Source: Roseateles sp. (lineage in GTDB: Bacteria > Pseudomonadota > Gammaproteobacteria > Burkholderiales > Burkholderiaceae_C). From it: 64,000 nt of DNA. A program made the translations under genes and the position numbers. The notes beneath the pieces were generated by a model. That model had not been told where the DNA came from, ran no database searches, and saw nothing but the letters and a program-made list of their open reading frames with translations. Below are positions 42,360-54,183 of this stretch, piece after piece (within the stretch, counting starts at the first letter, position 1; every line of letters starts with the position of its first letter). The stretch spans positions 58,544-122,543 of the forward strand of contig JAEUPJ010000008.1 in assembly GCA_016790285.1 (NCBI GenBank), in the 5' to 3' direction.

Positions 42360-42656
42360 ATGAAGCACCTCCTCACCCTCGCCCTCACCGCCACCCTTGC
42401 CCTGGGCACTTCCGCCGCCTTCGCCCACGGCAACGTGTCCTGCCCCGCCATGCCCAAGGAAGAGAAGAAGCCGCAGATGGAACTGCAGAAGAAGCTCGAA
42501 GCCGAAGGCTGGAAGGTGCGCCAGGTCAAGAACTACAACGGCTGCTACGAGGTCTACGGCTTCGACGCGCAGGGCAAGAAGGCCGAGGTCTTCTTCAACC
42601 CCAAGACCTTCGAGCGCGTCTACGCCGAGGGCGAGCAGCCCGCCGAGAAGAAGTAA
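42360..42656 (+). CDS. Small periplasmic PepSY-domain protein
   Basis: The 98-residue protein has a signal peptide (about 1-22, ending AFAH). A short PepSY_2-like domain follows: LQKKLEAEGWKVRQVKN, then CYEVYGFDAQGKKAEVFFN. Such small proteins often lie beside cytochrome b561 or redox genes. Two Cys residues (about 27 and 61) may form a disulfide. The start lies 10 bases after the dehydrogenase stop with a GGAC-like site, and the cytochrome b gene follows 9 bases after. Confidence 0.85.
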   Translation: MKHLLTLALTATLALGTSAAFAHGNVSCPAMPKEEKKPQMELQKKLEAEGWKVRQVKNYNGCYEVYGFDAQGKKAEVFFNPKTFERVYAEGEQPAEKK

Positions 42657-42665
42657 GCCGGCCGC

Positions 42666-43211
42666 ATGCGCATCCGCGTCTGGGACGGCCTCGTCCGCGC
42701 CCTGCACTGGACGCTCGCCGCGGCGGTGGCCACCGCGTGGATCAGCGGCCACTGGGCGCCCGCCGACTTCGACGCGGTGCACCACACCGCGGGCTACGTG
42801 GCGCTCGGTGCCGTGGCGCTGCGCCTCATCTGGGGCTTCGTCGGCAGCCGCCATGCGCGGCTCGCCCAGTTCGTGCGCCGCCCGCGCGAGGTGCTCGCCT
42901 ACGCGCGCGCCCTGCGCGCGGGCCATGAGCCGCGCTACATCGGCCACAACCCGCTGGGCGGCTGGATGGCGCTGATGCTGTGGTCGTGCGCGGCGGCGGT
43001 CAGCCTCACCGGCTGGCTCTACACCACCGAGTGGCTGTGGGGTTATGGCTGGCTCGAGGCCCTGCACGTGGCGCTCGGCTGGCTCATCGCGGGCCTCGTG
43101 GGCGGGCACCTGGGCGGCGTCGTGATGACGAGCTGGCGGCATCGCGAGAACCTCGTCGCGGCGATGTTCAGCGGCATGAAGCGCGGCCCGCAAGGCAGCG
43201 ACGTCGACTGA
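42666..43211 (+). CDS. Cytochrome b561/Ni-Fe-hydrogenase-type diheme cytochrome b
   Basis: The 181-residue membrane protein has four transmembrane helices and His residues suitable for two b hemes: RALHWTL in helix 1, AVHHTAGYVALG in helix 2, LEALHVALGW and VGGHLGG in helix 4. The family passes electrons between quinone and periplasmic partners. With the PepSY protein and the FMN dehydrogenase it forms a compact three-gene set; joint function is inferred. Confidence 0.9.
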   Translation: MRIRVWDGLVRALHWTLAAAVATAWISGHWAPADFDAVHHTAGYVALGAVALRLIWGFVGSRHARLAQFVRRPREVLAYARALRAGHEPRYIGHNPLGGWMALMLWSCAAAVSLTGWLYTTEWLWGYGWLEALHVALGWLIAGLVGGHLGGVVMTSWRHRENLVAAMFSGMKRGPQGSDVD

Positions 43212-43432
43212 CTGACAGCCTCGCGAAGGCCCGAATGATGCGGCCCCGCGACATGCGAGGCCTCAAAGGGCCGATTTCATGGGCCTCTGCGGGTCATCCC
43301 CTCTATGAAAGCCTTCTTTTTCCCCAGGGAGAGCAGTACCATCGCCGGCGCAGGGTGCTAGAGAGTATTGAAGGCTTACGCGGCCTTCACCCGGACCCGG
43401 CACATCAACAACCTTTGATGGAGTGAATCGAC

Positions 43433-43867
43433 ATGGCAACTGCGAAGAAGGCCGCGCCCGCGAAGAAGGCGGCACCGGCGAAGAAGGCCGCTCCGGCCAA
43501 GAAGGCGGCCGCGCCCGCGAAGGCACCGGCGGCGAAGAAGGCGGCACCGGCCAAGAAGGCCGCCACGCCGGCCAAGAAGGCAGCGCCGGCCAAGAAGGCC
43601 GCCGCCCCCGCCAAGAAGCGCACGCCCAACGCCGCCTTCATGAAGGCCCTGACCCCCAGCGCTGCCCTGGCAGCCATCGTCGGCTCGGCCCCGCTGCCGC
43701 GCACCGACGTGACCAAGAAGGTCTGGGAATACATCAAGAAGAACAAGCTCCAGGACGAGCTGCAAAAGCGCGTCATCAACGCCGACGCCAAGCTGAAGGA
43801 AATCTTCGGCAAGGCCAAGGCCGACATGTTCGAGATGACCAAGCTGATCAACAGCCACCTGAAGTGA
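43433..43867 (+). CDS. Histone H1-like Lys/Ala-rich tail fused to a SWIB/MDM2 domain
   Basis: The 144-residue protein starts with about 62 residues of nearly regular KKAAPA repeats, like bacterial histone H1-like or AlgP-type DNA-binding tails. A C-terminal SWIB (BAF60b) domain follows (about 65-144: LTPSAALAAIVGS, KKVWEYIKKNKLQD and DMFEMTKLINSHLK). SWIB domains are best known in eukaryotic chromatin remodelling and chlamydial proteins; in bacteria the role is unclear, probably nucleoid binding. A GGAG site lies 10 bases before the ATG. A terminator follows. Confidence 0.9.
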   Translation: MATAKKAAPAKKAAPAKKAAPAKKAAAPAKAPAAKKAAPAKKAATPAKKAAPAKKAAAPAKKRTPNAAFMKALTPSAALAAIVGSAPLPRTDVTKKVWEYIKKNKLQDELQKRVINADAKLKEIFGKAKADMFEMTKLINSHLK

Positions 43868-43900
43868 TGCAGCGCCGCGCCAGCGGCCTGCCCACCACCA

Positions 43901-43924
43901 AGCCCGGCCCTGCCGGGCTTTTTT
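43901..43924 (+). terminator. Rho-independent terminator after the SWIB gene
   Basis: An 8-bp stem AGCCCGGC/GCCGGGCT (43901-43908 with 43912-43919) with a 3-base loop leads into six T residues. It lies between two convergent genes and could serve the response-regulator gene as well. Confidence 0.88.
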
Positions 43925-43943
43925 CTTGCCGCCGCCGCGCCGC

Positions 43944-44336
43944 TCAGGCGAGCAGCTGCTGCAGCGCTGCCTGCAGCTTGGGCACGTCGATGGGCTTGAG
44001 CCAGTAGTCGTCGAAGCCCGCCTCGCGCGCCGCACGCACCACGCTGCCGGGGTCGTCGGCCGACAGGGCCACCCAGCGCAGGCCGCGCTGGGCCTCGGCC
44101 AGGCCCGCATCCGAGCGCGCCCGCGCGATGAGCTCCAGGCCCGTCATGTCGGGCAGGTGCATGTCCACCAGGGCCAGCGTCGGCCGGCACTCCGCCAGCG
44201 CCGCCAGCGCCTCCGCCCCCGTCTCCGCACAACGAAGCTCCCAGCCCGGCAGCAGCCGGAACACCTCCTCCATCAGGATGAGGTGGATGCGGTCGTCTTC
44301 AACGTAGAGCACCAGCGGCGCGGCGCGTTCAGGCAT
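43944..44336 (-). CDS. Single-domain response regulator (CheY-like receiver)
   Basis: The 130-residue protein is only a receiver domain. It has the acidic pair in VLYVEDDRIH, the phospho-acceptor Asp in LALVDMHLPDMTG and the Lys in YWLKPIDVPKL. There is no output domain, so it must act by protein contact or phosphotransfer. The ATG at 44334-44336 gives a normal start; an upstream in-frame ATG adds 12 atypical residues. No histidine kinase is adjacent. Confidence 0.88.
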   Translation of the reverse strand: MPERAAPLVLYVEDDRIHLILMEEVFRLLPGWELRCAETGAEALAALAECRPTLALVDMHLPDMTGLELIARARSDAGLAEAQRGLRWVALSADDPGSVVRAAREAGFDDYWLKPIDVPKLQAALQQLLA

Positions 44337-44519
44337 GGCGGGTTCAGGGGTACAGCAGAGGGCCGGCGGCACGATAGCAGCAATGCCGGGGCAGGCCGCC
44401 CGGGCCGCGGGCGCTTCATTCCACGGTTTTGCGTGATTTATCTCACCCTGGACTCCCCCCTGCTTCGCGGGAGGTTCAACGCGGACAAACCCTTGTTATC
44501 CCTAGTATTAGGTCCCATG

Positions 44520-44546
44520 GCGCCCGACTCCGGGCGCTTCGCTTTT
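44520..44546 (+). terminator. Terminator-like hairpin in the leader of the PEP-CTERM gene
   Basis: A perfect 7-bp stem GCGCCCG/CGGGCGC (44520-44526 with 44531-44537) has a 4-base loop and is followed by TTCGCTTTTT. It ends about 14 bases before the next ATG. No plus-strand gene precedes it in this gap, so it may be a leader attenuator rather than a transcript end. Confidence 0.5.
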
Positions 44547-44559
44547 TCCGGACCGCGTC

Positions 44560-45354
44560 ATGTCGCTGATCGCCACGCTCGCCCTTGCTGTTTCCGCCGG
44601 CTCCACGCTGCCCCAGTGCAGCTGGGATCGCCCGGGCGTCAACCCGTTCATGGGTGACGTCGTCGCGGCCGTCGACCGCTACGCCGACATCCCCGCTGCC
44701 ACGCGGGACAAGCTCAAGGCCCGCATGAAGGTGCGCAACTACGACGACATCGCCGTCATCGAGCGCGACGCCATCAAGGGCAAGGGCAGCTACGCGCCCG
44801 AGATCCGCGACATGCACTTCGGCCCCGGCGCCGTCTGCCGCACGGTGACGCGCAGCAAGTGGACGGCCACGACGCAGGAGCGCGGCCTGGTCTACTGCGA
44901 GGACGGCCAGTGCATCCTCGTGCCCACGGTCTGCCGCAACGTGAGCCGCATCCGCCGGCTGGACAAGCCCGTGGCCGTCGCACCGGCCCAGGCGACCAAC
45001 ATGGCCTCGTCCACCCGCGCGACCGAGGAGGTCACGCCGCTGGAGTTCGACCCGCCCGCGGCCGGCCCGGCGCCGGAGACGTTCGCCTCCGCCTCGGGCG
45101 TGCCCTCGCTGGGCAGCACGCCGCCCACCGAAGGCAGCCTGCGCCTGGCGGCAGGCAACGCGCCCACGCCCACCACCACGCCGGGCGGCGCGGGGCTGGT
45201 CAACCTGGGCATCCCCGCGCTGCCGCGGCGGGCGACCACGGCCGAGGCGCCACTGCCGGGCGACACCGTGCCCGCCGTGCCCGAGCCGGGCACGTGGGCC
45301 ATGATCGTGCTGGGGCTGCTGGTCGTGGGCTACCGCGCGCGCCAGCGGCGCTGA
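44560..45354 (+). CDS. MHFG-type PEP-CTERM sorting-domain protein
   Basis: The 264-residue exported protein begins with a short hydrophobic signal (about 1-18) and has a core domain containing the MHFG motif (about 87-90) and paired Cys residues. A Pro/Thr/Ala-rich linker leads to the C-terminal PEP-CTERM tripartite signal: VPEPGTWAMIVLGLLVVG followed by the basic RARQRR. PEP-CTERM proteins are processed by exosortase (EpsH/XrtA-type) and displayed in exopolysaccharide-producing bacteria. No exosortase gene is in the window. The MHFG family label is from memory of named PEP-CTERM families. Confidence 0.88.
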   Translation: MSLIATLALAVSAGSTLPQCSWDRPGVNPFMGDVVAAVDRYADIPAATRDKLKARMKVRNYDDIAVIERDAIKGKGSYAPEIRDMHFGPGAVCRTVTRSKWTATTQERGLVYCEDGQCILVPTVCRNVSRIRRLDKPVAVAPAQATNMASSTRATEEVTPLEFDPPAAGPAPETFASASGVPSLGSTPPTEGSLRLAAGNAPTPTTTPGGAGLVNLGIPALPRRATTAEAPLPGDTVPAVPEPGTWAMIVLGLLVVGYRARQRR

Positions 45355-45365
45355 TCAGCGCTTGA

Positions 45366-48260
<2,895 letters not shown>

Positions 48261-48333
48261 GGCAGTTTTCACAAGGGAACCGGCCATGATAGGCCGCCAC
48301 AATGGCTCGGACCCAACGCTTGCCTTTGCCCGC

Positions 48334-50364
48334 ATGAAGAACTGCCTGGCCGCCACCCTCCTGGCCTTGTCCAGCGCCCTCGTCCCGGTCGCCTCGGCCC
48401 AGCCGGCCCCTGCCGCCAGTGGCGCCTCTGCCGTGCGGCCATCCGCTCCCAGCGCCACCGCCTTCTTCAAGCGCGCCGCCGTGCGCGCGCCCAAGCTCAG
48501 CCCGAGCGGCCGCTACCTGGCCATCCAGGCCGCGGGCAAGGGCGACCGCATGTGGCTGGCCGTGCTGGACCTGCAGACCATGCAGCCGCCGAAGTTCATC
48601 GCCGGCTTCAACGACGCCGACATCGCCAACCAGCACTGGATCAGCGAAGACCGCCTGGTTTTCGACGTCTCCAACTCGCCCGACGGCACCACGCGGGTGA
48701 ACGGCCAGGGCCTGTGGGCCATCAACCGCGACGGCACGGTGATGCGCCAGCTCATCAAGAGCGACCAGCACTTCATCACCGAAGCCACCCTCATCGCCGA
48801 CCGCCGGCTCGACATCAACTGGATCCTCTACCGCGTGCCGCCCAGCCTGGATGGCAACGAGGTCATCGTGATGCGCCGGCCCTGGCTGCATGAAACCAGC
48901 ACGGGCGTGCAGCTGGCACGGCTGGACACGCGCACGGGCCAGATGCGCAACCTCAACGAGGGCATCCCCGACCACAGCACCAGTTGGCTGCTCGACTGGC
49001 GGGGCGAGCCGCGCGTCATCGACACGCTCAAGGACGGCAGCAGCCGCGTCTACCGCCGCGACGACGCCGGGCGCTGGCAGTTCTGGTTCGAGGACGACCC
49101 CCAGGCGCGCAAGCATCCGGCGCCCATCTGGCTCGGGCCCGACAACCAGATGCTCGGCGAGCAGGGCTTCAACGGCTACGGCGCCGTGTTCCGCCTCGAC
49201 CCGGAGACCGGCCGCGCCGACGGCGAACCCCTGATCGCCACGCCGGGCTACGACTTCACGGGCCGCCTGATCTCCGAGCCCGGCACCGGCCGCCTGCTGG
49301 GCGTGCGCTACGAGACCGACGCCCCGGGCACCGTGTGGTTCGAACCGACCATGAAGGCCCACCAGGCCGACATCGACGCCAAGCTGCCAGGCACCGTCAA
49401 CCTCATCGAGTGCCTGCGCTGCGTGCAGGCCAGCCACCTGGTCGTGACGTCCCTGTCGGACGTGCGCCCGCCGCTGTACTTCCTGTACGGCACGGCTGAC
49501 AAGCGGCTTCAGGCCCTCGCCGGCGCCCGGCCCGACCTGCCCGTGGCCGCCATGGGCCAGCGCGACTACCACCGCTTCAAGGCCCGGGACGGCCTGTCGG
49601 TGCCCGTGCTCGTCACCCAGCCGGCCGGCGGCGTCAAGGGCCCGGCCCCCACCGTGGTGCTGGTGCATGGCGGCCCCTACGTGCGTGGCACCCACTGGCG
49701 CTGGGAGCCCGACGCCCAGTTCCTGGCCAGCCGCGGCTACCTCGTCCTGGAGCCCGAATTCCGCGGCAGCACCGGCTACGGCTTCCGGCATTTCCGTGCC
49801 GGCTGGAAGCAGTGGGGCCTGGCCATGCAGGACGACGTCGCCGACACCCTCGCCTGGGCCGCGAAGCAGGGCTGGGCCGACCCCCGGCGCGCCTGCATCG
49901 CGGGCGCGAGCTACGGCGGCTACGCGGCCATGATGGCCGCCGTCACGCAGGGCGACCTCTTCAAGTGCGCCGTCAACTGGGTGGGCGTGACCGACATCGG
50001 CCTGTTGTCCAGCATCAGCTGGAGCGACCTCTCCGCCGAATGGAAGAACTACGGCATGAAGCGTTTGGTCGCCGACCCCGACACCGACGCCGAGCAGATC
50101 CGCAAGACCTCGCCGCTGGCGCGCGCCACCGAGATCCGCATCCCGCTGCTGATGGCCTACGGCGCCGAGGACCTGCGCGTGCCGCTCAAGCACGGCACGG
50201 CGCTGAAGGGCGCCCTGCGCGCCGACCAGCCGCTCGAATGGGTCGTCTACCCCGAAGAGGGCCACGGCTGGTTCAACCTCAAGACGAATGAAGACTTCTG
50301 GGGCCGGGTGGAGCGCTTCCTGGCGCAGCACATCGGCCCGAACGCGCCGAACCGGAAGCCATGA
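48334..50364 (+). CDS. S9-family (prolyl-oligopeptidase-type) serine peptidase, exported, copy 1
   Basis: The 676-residue protein has a signal peptide (about 1-23, ending ASAQ), a seven-bladed-propeller-like region (about 40-400) and a C-terminal alpha/beta-hydrolase domain. The catalytic triad is visible: Ser in [11 protein letters not shown], Asp in [10 protein letters not shown] and His in EEGHGWFN. Dipeptidyl/acylaminoacyl peptidases of this type digest oligopeptides in the periplasm. The start at 48334 is set by the signal peptide. Its stop overlaps the start of a paralogue (ATGA at 50361-50364). Confidence 0.9.
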   Translation: MKNCLAATLLALSSALVPVASAQPAPAASGASAVRPSAPSATAFFKRAAVRAPKLSPSGRYLAIQAAGKGDRMWLAVLDLQTMQPPKFIAGFNDADIANQHWISEDRLVFDVSNSPDGTTRVNGQGLWAINRDGTVMRQLIKSDQHFITEATLIADRRLDINWILYRVPPSLDGNEVIVMRRPWLHETSTGVQLARLDTRTGQMRNLNEGIPDHSTSWLLDWRGEPRVIDTLKDGSSRVYRRDDAGRWQFWFEDDPQARKHPAPIWLGPDNQMLGEQGFNGYGAVFRLDPETGRADGEPLIATPGYDFTGRLISEPGTGRLLGVRYETDAPGTVWFEPTMKAHQADIDAKLPGTVNLIECLRCVQASHLVVTSLSDVRPPLYFLYGTADKRLQALAGARPDLPVAAMGQRDYHRFKARDGLSVPVLVTQPAGGVKGPAPTVVLVHGGPYVRGTHWRWEPDAQFLASRGYLVLEPEFRGSTGYGFRHFRAGWKQWGLAMQDDVADTLAWAAKQGWADPRRACIAGASYGGYAAMMAAVTQGDLFKCAVNWVGVTDIGLLSSISWSDLSAEWKNYGMKRLVADPDTDAEQIRKTSPLARATEIRIPLLMAYGAEDLRVPLKHGTALKGALRADQPLEWVVYPEEGHGWFNLKTNEDFWGRVERFLAQHIGPNAPNRKP

Positions 50365-52322
50365 CCCTCTTGGACCTTCGCGCCCTCGCCCTGCTGCTGG
50401 CCGCCGCAGCTGCACAGGCCACACCGCCCAGCATCGAGGACTTCCAGCGCCCGCCCGCCTTCTCGGGCCCGGTGCTGTCCCCGGACGGCCGGCACATCGC
50501 CGCCATCGTCAACCCCGACGGCAAGACCACCGCGCTGGCCGTCATCGCCACCGACAAGCCGGGTGAGGCCACGCCGCTGAAGGCCTTCGGGCAGGCCGAC
50601 ATCCGCAGCGTCCACTGGATCGACAACGAGCGCCTGGCCTTCACCGTGCGGCCGCGAGTGGACGGCGAAGGCAGGGCCATCGGCGCCGGGCTCTGGACGC
50701 TGGACCGTCAGGGCGGCAGCCTGCGTCAGTGGGTCAACCCCAGCACCCGCGGCAGCCGCGAGGACACCCCCCAGGTCAAGCGGGCCCTCGACGCCAACTG
50801 GAGCCTCTTCCAGGCCCCGGACGTGGCGCGCCCGGGCGAGCTGGTGCTGCGGCACTACGTGCCCAACGTGCAGCGCGAGCTGAGCTATGTGGAGCTCGCC
50901 CGGCTGGACCCGAGCACCGGCGAACGCAAGCTGCTCACCGAGGGCGCGCCGGACCATGTCATGGACTGGGTCCTGGACGCCGCCGGCAACCCGGCCTTCG
51001 CCTTCAGCAGCAATGGCCGCGGCGGCAGCCTCGTGCACTGGCGCACGCCCGAAGGCCGCTGGGCGGTCTGGCATGAGCAGGCCGACGACGAGCCCTACCG
51101 TCGCCCGCTGGCGATCGACCGCGCCGGGCGGCCCTACCTTCTGGTCAACGAGAACGGCCGGATGGCCCTGCACCGCGCCGACAACCTGGCGCCCGATGCG
51201 CCCACCACACGGCTGGCAGGCTCGACGGTCTACAGCCTGTGGCCCCGGCTGCTGCGCGACGCCGACAGCGACGACCTCCTGGGCGTGCAGTTCGACGCCG
51301 ATGTGCCGCAGACCGCCTGGTTCGCGCCGGCGCTGGCCGGCGCCCAGGCCGAGATCGACCGCCGCCTGCCCGGTGCGGCCAATCTCATCAGCTGCCTGCG
51401 CTGCCTGGCGGTGCCCACGGTGCTGGTCACGTCCTTCAGCGACCGCCGGCCGGTGCGCTACTTCCTGTTCAACCGGGAGACCGGCCAGCTGACCGGCCTG
51501 GCCGCGTCCATGCCCTGGATGCCCGAGGGCCGCCCGCGCCAGGTGGCCAGCACTGCCGCCCGCGACGGCCTGCGCCTGCCGCTCATCGTCACGCACCCGG
51601 CGCAGCCGACCCCCGGGCCGGCACCCACCGTGCTGCTGGTGCACGGCGGCCCCTGGGTGCGCGGCAACCACTGGCCGTGGCAGCCCGAGCCCCAGTTCTA
51701 TGCCTCGCGCGGCTACCTGGTGCTGGAGGTGGACTACCGCGGCAGCACCGGCTACGGCGTGCGGCATGAGCGCGCGGGCGACAAGCAATGGGGCCTGAAG
51801 ATGCAGGACGACCTCGACGACGCCGTCGCCTGGGCCGTGAAGCAGGGCCTGACCGACCCGAAGCGGGTGTGCATCGTCGGCGCCAGCTACGGCGGCTACG
51901 CCGCGCTGATCGGGCTGTCGCGCGGCCAGATGGCCTGCGCCGTCGCGAGCCTCGCACCGACCGACCTGACCAAGCTGACCTCACGCCACTGGTCTGACGC
52001 GCGGGTGGAGACGCTCGCCTACAGCCTGCCGCGCCGGCTGGGCGACCCGGTGGTTGACGCCGCGCAGCTCAAGGCCAGCTCGCCCATCCAGCGCATCGAC
52101 CAGCTGCAGGGCCCGCTGCTCATGCTCTACGGCGCCCTCGACACCCGCGTGCCGCTGGCCCATGGCACCGAGCTGCGCGACGCCCTCACCGCCGCCGGGC
52201 GCCCGCCCGAGTTCGTGGCCTACCCCAACGAGGGTCACGGCTTCTACAAGTGGGAGCACCAGCAGGACGCCTGGCGCCGCATCGACGCCTTCCTGGCCAC
52301 GCATCTCGCCCCGAAGCCCTGA
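50361..52322 (+). CDS. S9-family (prolyl-oligopeptidase-type) serine peptidase, exported, copy 2
   Basis: The 653-residue paralogue has a signal peptide (about 1-20, ending AAQA), propeller-like repeats and a hydrolase domain. Its triad is Ser in [11 protein letters not shown], Asp in [10 protein letters not shown] and His in NEGHGFYK. Alignment by eye with the preceding gene shows the same block order, including [15 protein letters not shown] and RGSTGYG motifs, so a tandem duplication made the pair. Translation is coupled to copy 1. Confidence 0.9.
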   Translation: MTLLDLRALALLLAAAAAQATPPSIEDFQRPPAFSGPVLSPDGRHIAAIVNPDGKTTALAVIATDKPGEATPLKAFGQADIRSVHWIDNERLAFTVRPRVDGEGRAIGAGLWTLDRQGGSLRQWVNPSTRGSREDTPQVKRALDANWSLFQAPDVARPGELVLRHYVPNVQRELSYVELARLDPSTGERKLLTEGAPDHVMDWVLDAAGNPAFAFSSNGRGGSLVHWRTPEGRWAVWHEQADDEPYRRPLAIDRAGRPYLLVNENGRMALHRADNLAPDAPTTRLAGSTVYSLWPRLLRDADSDDLLGVQFDADVPQTAWFAPALAGAQAEIDRRLPGAANLISCLRCLAVPTVLVTSFSDRRPVRYFLFNRETGQLTGLAASMPWMPEGRPRQVASTAARDGLRLPLIVTHPAQPTPGPAPTVLLVHGGPWVRGNHWPWQPEPQFYASRGYLVLEVDYRGSTGYGVRHERAGDKQWGLKMQDDLDDAVAWAVKQGLTDPKRVCIVGASYGGYAALIGLSRGQMACAVASLAPTDLTKLTSRHWSDARVETLAYSLPRRLGDPVVDAAQLKASSPIQRIDQLQGPLLMLYGALDTRVPLAHGTELRDALTAAGRPPEFVAYPNEGHGFYKWEHQQDAWRRIDAFLATHLAPKP

Positions 52323-52459
52323 CCATTCATCGCCGCCCCCCGCAGATCGCCCCCCCGCTCTGACGCTTCATCGCAGCGCCATGGCGGCGCGGGGCTCGGT
52401 TGCAGAAACTGCTTCCATCGACACAGCAATACCGCTGTGCGAACCCCAAAGGAAGCATC

Positions 52460-52684
52460 ATGAAAGCCACCGTCCTGATCCAAGCTGCTGCTGTCGCCGC
52501 CTTCGCGTTCACCGCCTTCGCTGCCAGCGCCGCGCCCCAGGAAGTCAAGCAGCTGCCGCGCGTCGTCGTCACTGGCAAGGCCACCCAGGAAGTCGCCCAG
52601 CTGCCGCGCGTCGTCGTGACCGGTTACGCCGTGCGCGAAGTCGCCCAGCTGCCCCGCGTGACCATCACCGCCCGCCGCGCCTGA
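52460..52684 (+). CDS. Tiny exported protein of three TonB-box-like 16-residue repeats
   Basis: The 74-residue product has a signal peptide (about 1-25, ending ASA-A) and then exactly three 16-residue repeats (27-42, 43-58, 59-74). Repeats one and two contain EV(K/A)QLPRVVVTG; the third has EVAQLPRVTITA. The LPRVVVTG core resembles the TonB box near the N-terminus of many TonB-dependent receptors, such as LEAVIVTGSR at 3274-5604. The repeats are encoded by a 48-base period (52538-52681). A GGAAG site precedes the ATG. The function is unknown; a TonB-interacting peptide is inference only. Confidence 0.65.
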   Translation: MKATVLIQAAAVAAFAFTAFAASAAPQEVKQLPRVVVTGKATQEVAQLPRVVVTGYAVREVAQLPRVTITARRA

Positions 52685-52722
52685 GCCCTCGCATGACGAT
52701 GCGAACCCCCGCGAACACCCGA

Positions 52723-52775
52723 GCCGAGTCGCCGGCGCAGCAGGCCGGCGGGCCGGGCTGCGCCGACGAGTCGGC
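52723..52775. other. Long GC-rich hairpin after the repeat-peptide gene
   Basis: Two arms (52723-52741 and 52757-52775) pair at 17 of 19 positions around a 15-base loop that is itself self-complementary (GGCCGGCGGGCC). There is no T-run. It sits between the small repeat-peptide gene and the first cyclase-like gene and could stabilise the 3' end of the short mRNA or act as a regulatory structure. Confidence 0.6.
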
Positions 52776-52836
52776 TTGGCGTGAACATTTCACGCAACTC
52801 TGAAAGACAATCCGGGCTTCTCACTGGAGCCCGCTT

Positions 52837-54087
52837 GTGAAAGAAGAGCTGCGCAAACGCCGGTCCTGGCTGGATGGCTTCATGGCTTATCCCGCGCCAG
52901 CCGGCCTGAGCGAAACCACGCTGCGCGACAACATCATCCTGCTGGACCAGGCGCTGTACGCGCTCTGGAACCTCGGCGACAACCTCATCTACGCCTGGAC
53001 GCCCGAGGCCCGCGGCCTGCGCGTGCTGGTGGCGCCGCACCAGATGCTCACCGAGTACGCCCTGGGCGACGGCACGCTGCCGATGAACGAGGTGGGGCGG
53101 CGCACCAAGCTGCTGGACAAGCTGCTGTCCAACCAGGAGCACCTGGACGCCCAGGCCTTCGACGCCGTGGCCGCGGCGCTGGACATCACGCCGCGCGTGA
53201 TCGCCCTGCCCTTCTCGCCCGAGCGGGGCCTGGGCCTGCCGCTGATCGCCGCCATCGCGGCGCGCTACGGCATCCGGCTGGTGGAAGACCGCGCCGTCAT
53301 CCTGTTCGACGCCGTCGGCTTCTCGCTGCTGACGCCGCTGCAGCAGGTGGTGCAGCTCAACAGCCTGTCGTGCTCGGTGAATGCCGCCTACGCCAAGCTG
53401 CTGGACCGCGAGATCAACATCAACTTCGCGCGCACCACCACGGGCGACGGCTTCTACATCTGGAACCGCATGCGCGGCGTGGAGGCCAACGTCGAGCTCT
53501 ACCAGCTCATGCAGTTCATCCTGGCCGACAACGCCATCGCCCGCGAGCGCGCGACGCGCCCCGAATCGGTGCCCAAGCTGCGCGCGTGCTTCCACGTGGG
53601 CTCGCACTACGAGTTCTACCAATCCGAGGGGCTGAACCCGACGTCCTTCAGCTACTTGGTGGGCCAGGTCACCATCGAGCTCGCCCGCATGATCGAGCGC
53701 GCCCAGCCGGGCCAGATCCTCGTGGGCAAGTTCAACACGATGATGCACGACGCCACCACGGGCGAAGACGTGCGCATCGACAGCCTGGACTTCGTCGAGC
53801 GCACCCGCGCGCCGCTGCGCAGCCTCAATGGCCTCAAGCTCGCCGGCTCCGAGGTCGACGAGATCGCCTGCTACCTCACCGGCCGGCGTGACGCCACGGG
53901 CCTGTGGGGCATCAGCGAGTACCAGATGGCCGACAAGCACGGGCTGATCCACCGCGTCTACAACGCCAAGATCAACATCCACCGCCGCAACGGCGAGCCC
54001 ATCTACCTCGGCCTGCGCGAGGAAGACCTGCCCAGCGACGCCCCGCGCACCACGGCGGACACCGATTTCAGCCCGCTGCAGGCCTGA
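52837..54087 (+). CDS. Class III nucleotide-cyclase-homology-domain protein (stand-alone)
   Basis: The 416-residue protein has an unfamiliar N-terminal region (1-150). A cyclase-homology domain (about 150-330) keeps both metal-binding Asp positions: Asp158 in ILFDAVGFSLLTP and Asp204 in RTTTGDGFYIWN. No transmembrane segment or signal peptide is seen. A GTG start at 52837 is used. Activity cannot be assumed, because the substrate-specifying residues are not clear. It is followed 96 bases later by a second, larger cyclase homologue on the same strand. Confidence 0.7.
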   Translation: MKEELRKRRSWLDGFMAYPAPAGLSETTLRDNIILLDQALYALWNLGDNLIYAWTPEARGLRVLVAPHQMLTEYALGDGTLPMNEVGRRTKLLDKLLSNQEHLDAQAFDAVAAALDITPRVIALPFSPERGLGLPLIAAIAARYGIRLVEDRAVILFDAVGFSLLTPLQQVVQLNSLSCSVNAAYAKLLDREININFARTTTGDGFYIWNRMRGVEANVELYQLMQFILADNAIARERATRPESVPKLRACFHVGSHYEFYQSEGLNPTSFSYLVGQVTIELARMIERAQPGQILVGKFNTMMHDATTGEDVRIDSLDFVERTRAPLRSLNGLKLAGSEVDEIACYLTGRRDATGLWGISEYQMADKHGLIHRVYNAKINIHRRNGEPIYLGLREEDLPSDAPRTTADTDFSPLQA

Positions 54088-54183
54088 CGGGCCCCAGGCT
54101 GGCCGGGGCGTGCTGGAGTACCGCCCCCAATCGCGCGCTTTTCGTCACAGCCGCGGGTCACAACGGCTAGCATCCTCGCCGTT

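Noticed and set aside
52693-52803. A 36-codon frame starting ATGACGATG between the repeat-peptide and cyclase-like genes
   Set aside because: It lies mostly within the long hairpin, has no good ribosome site and no recognisable feature.
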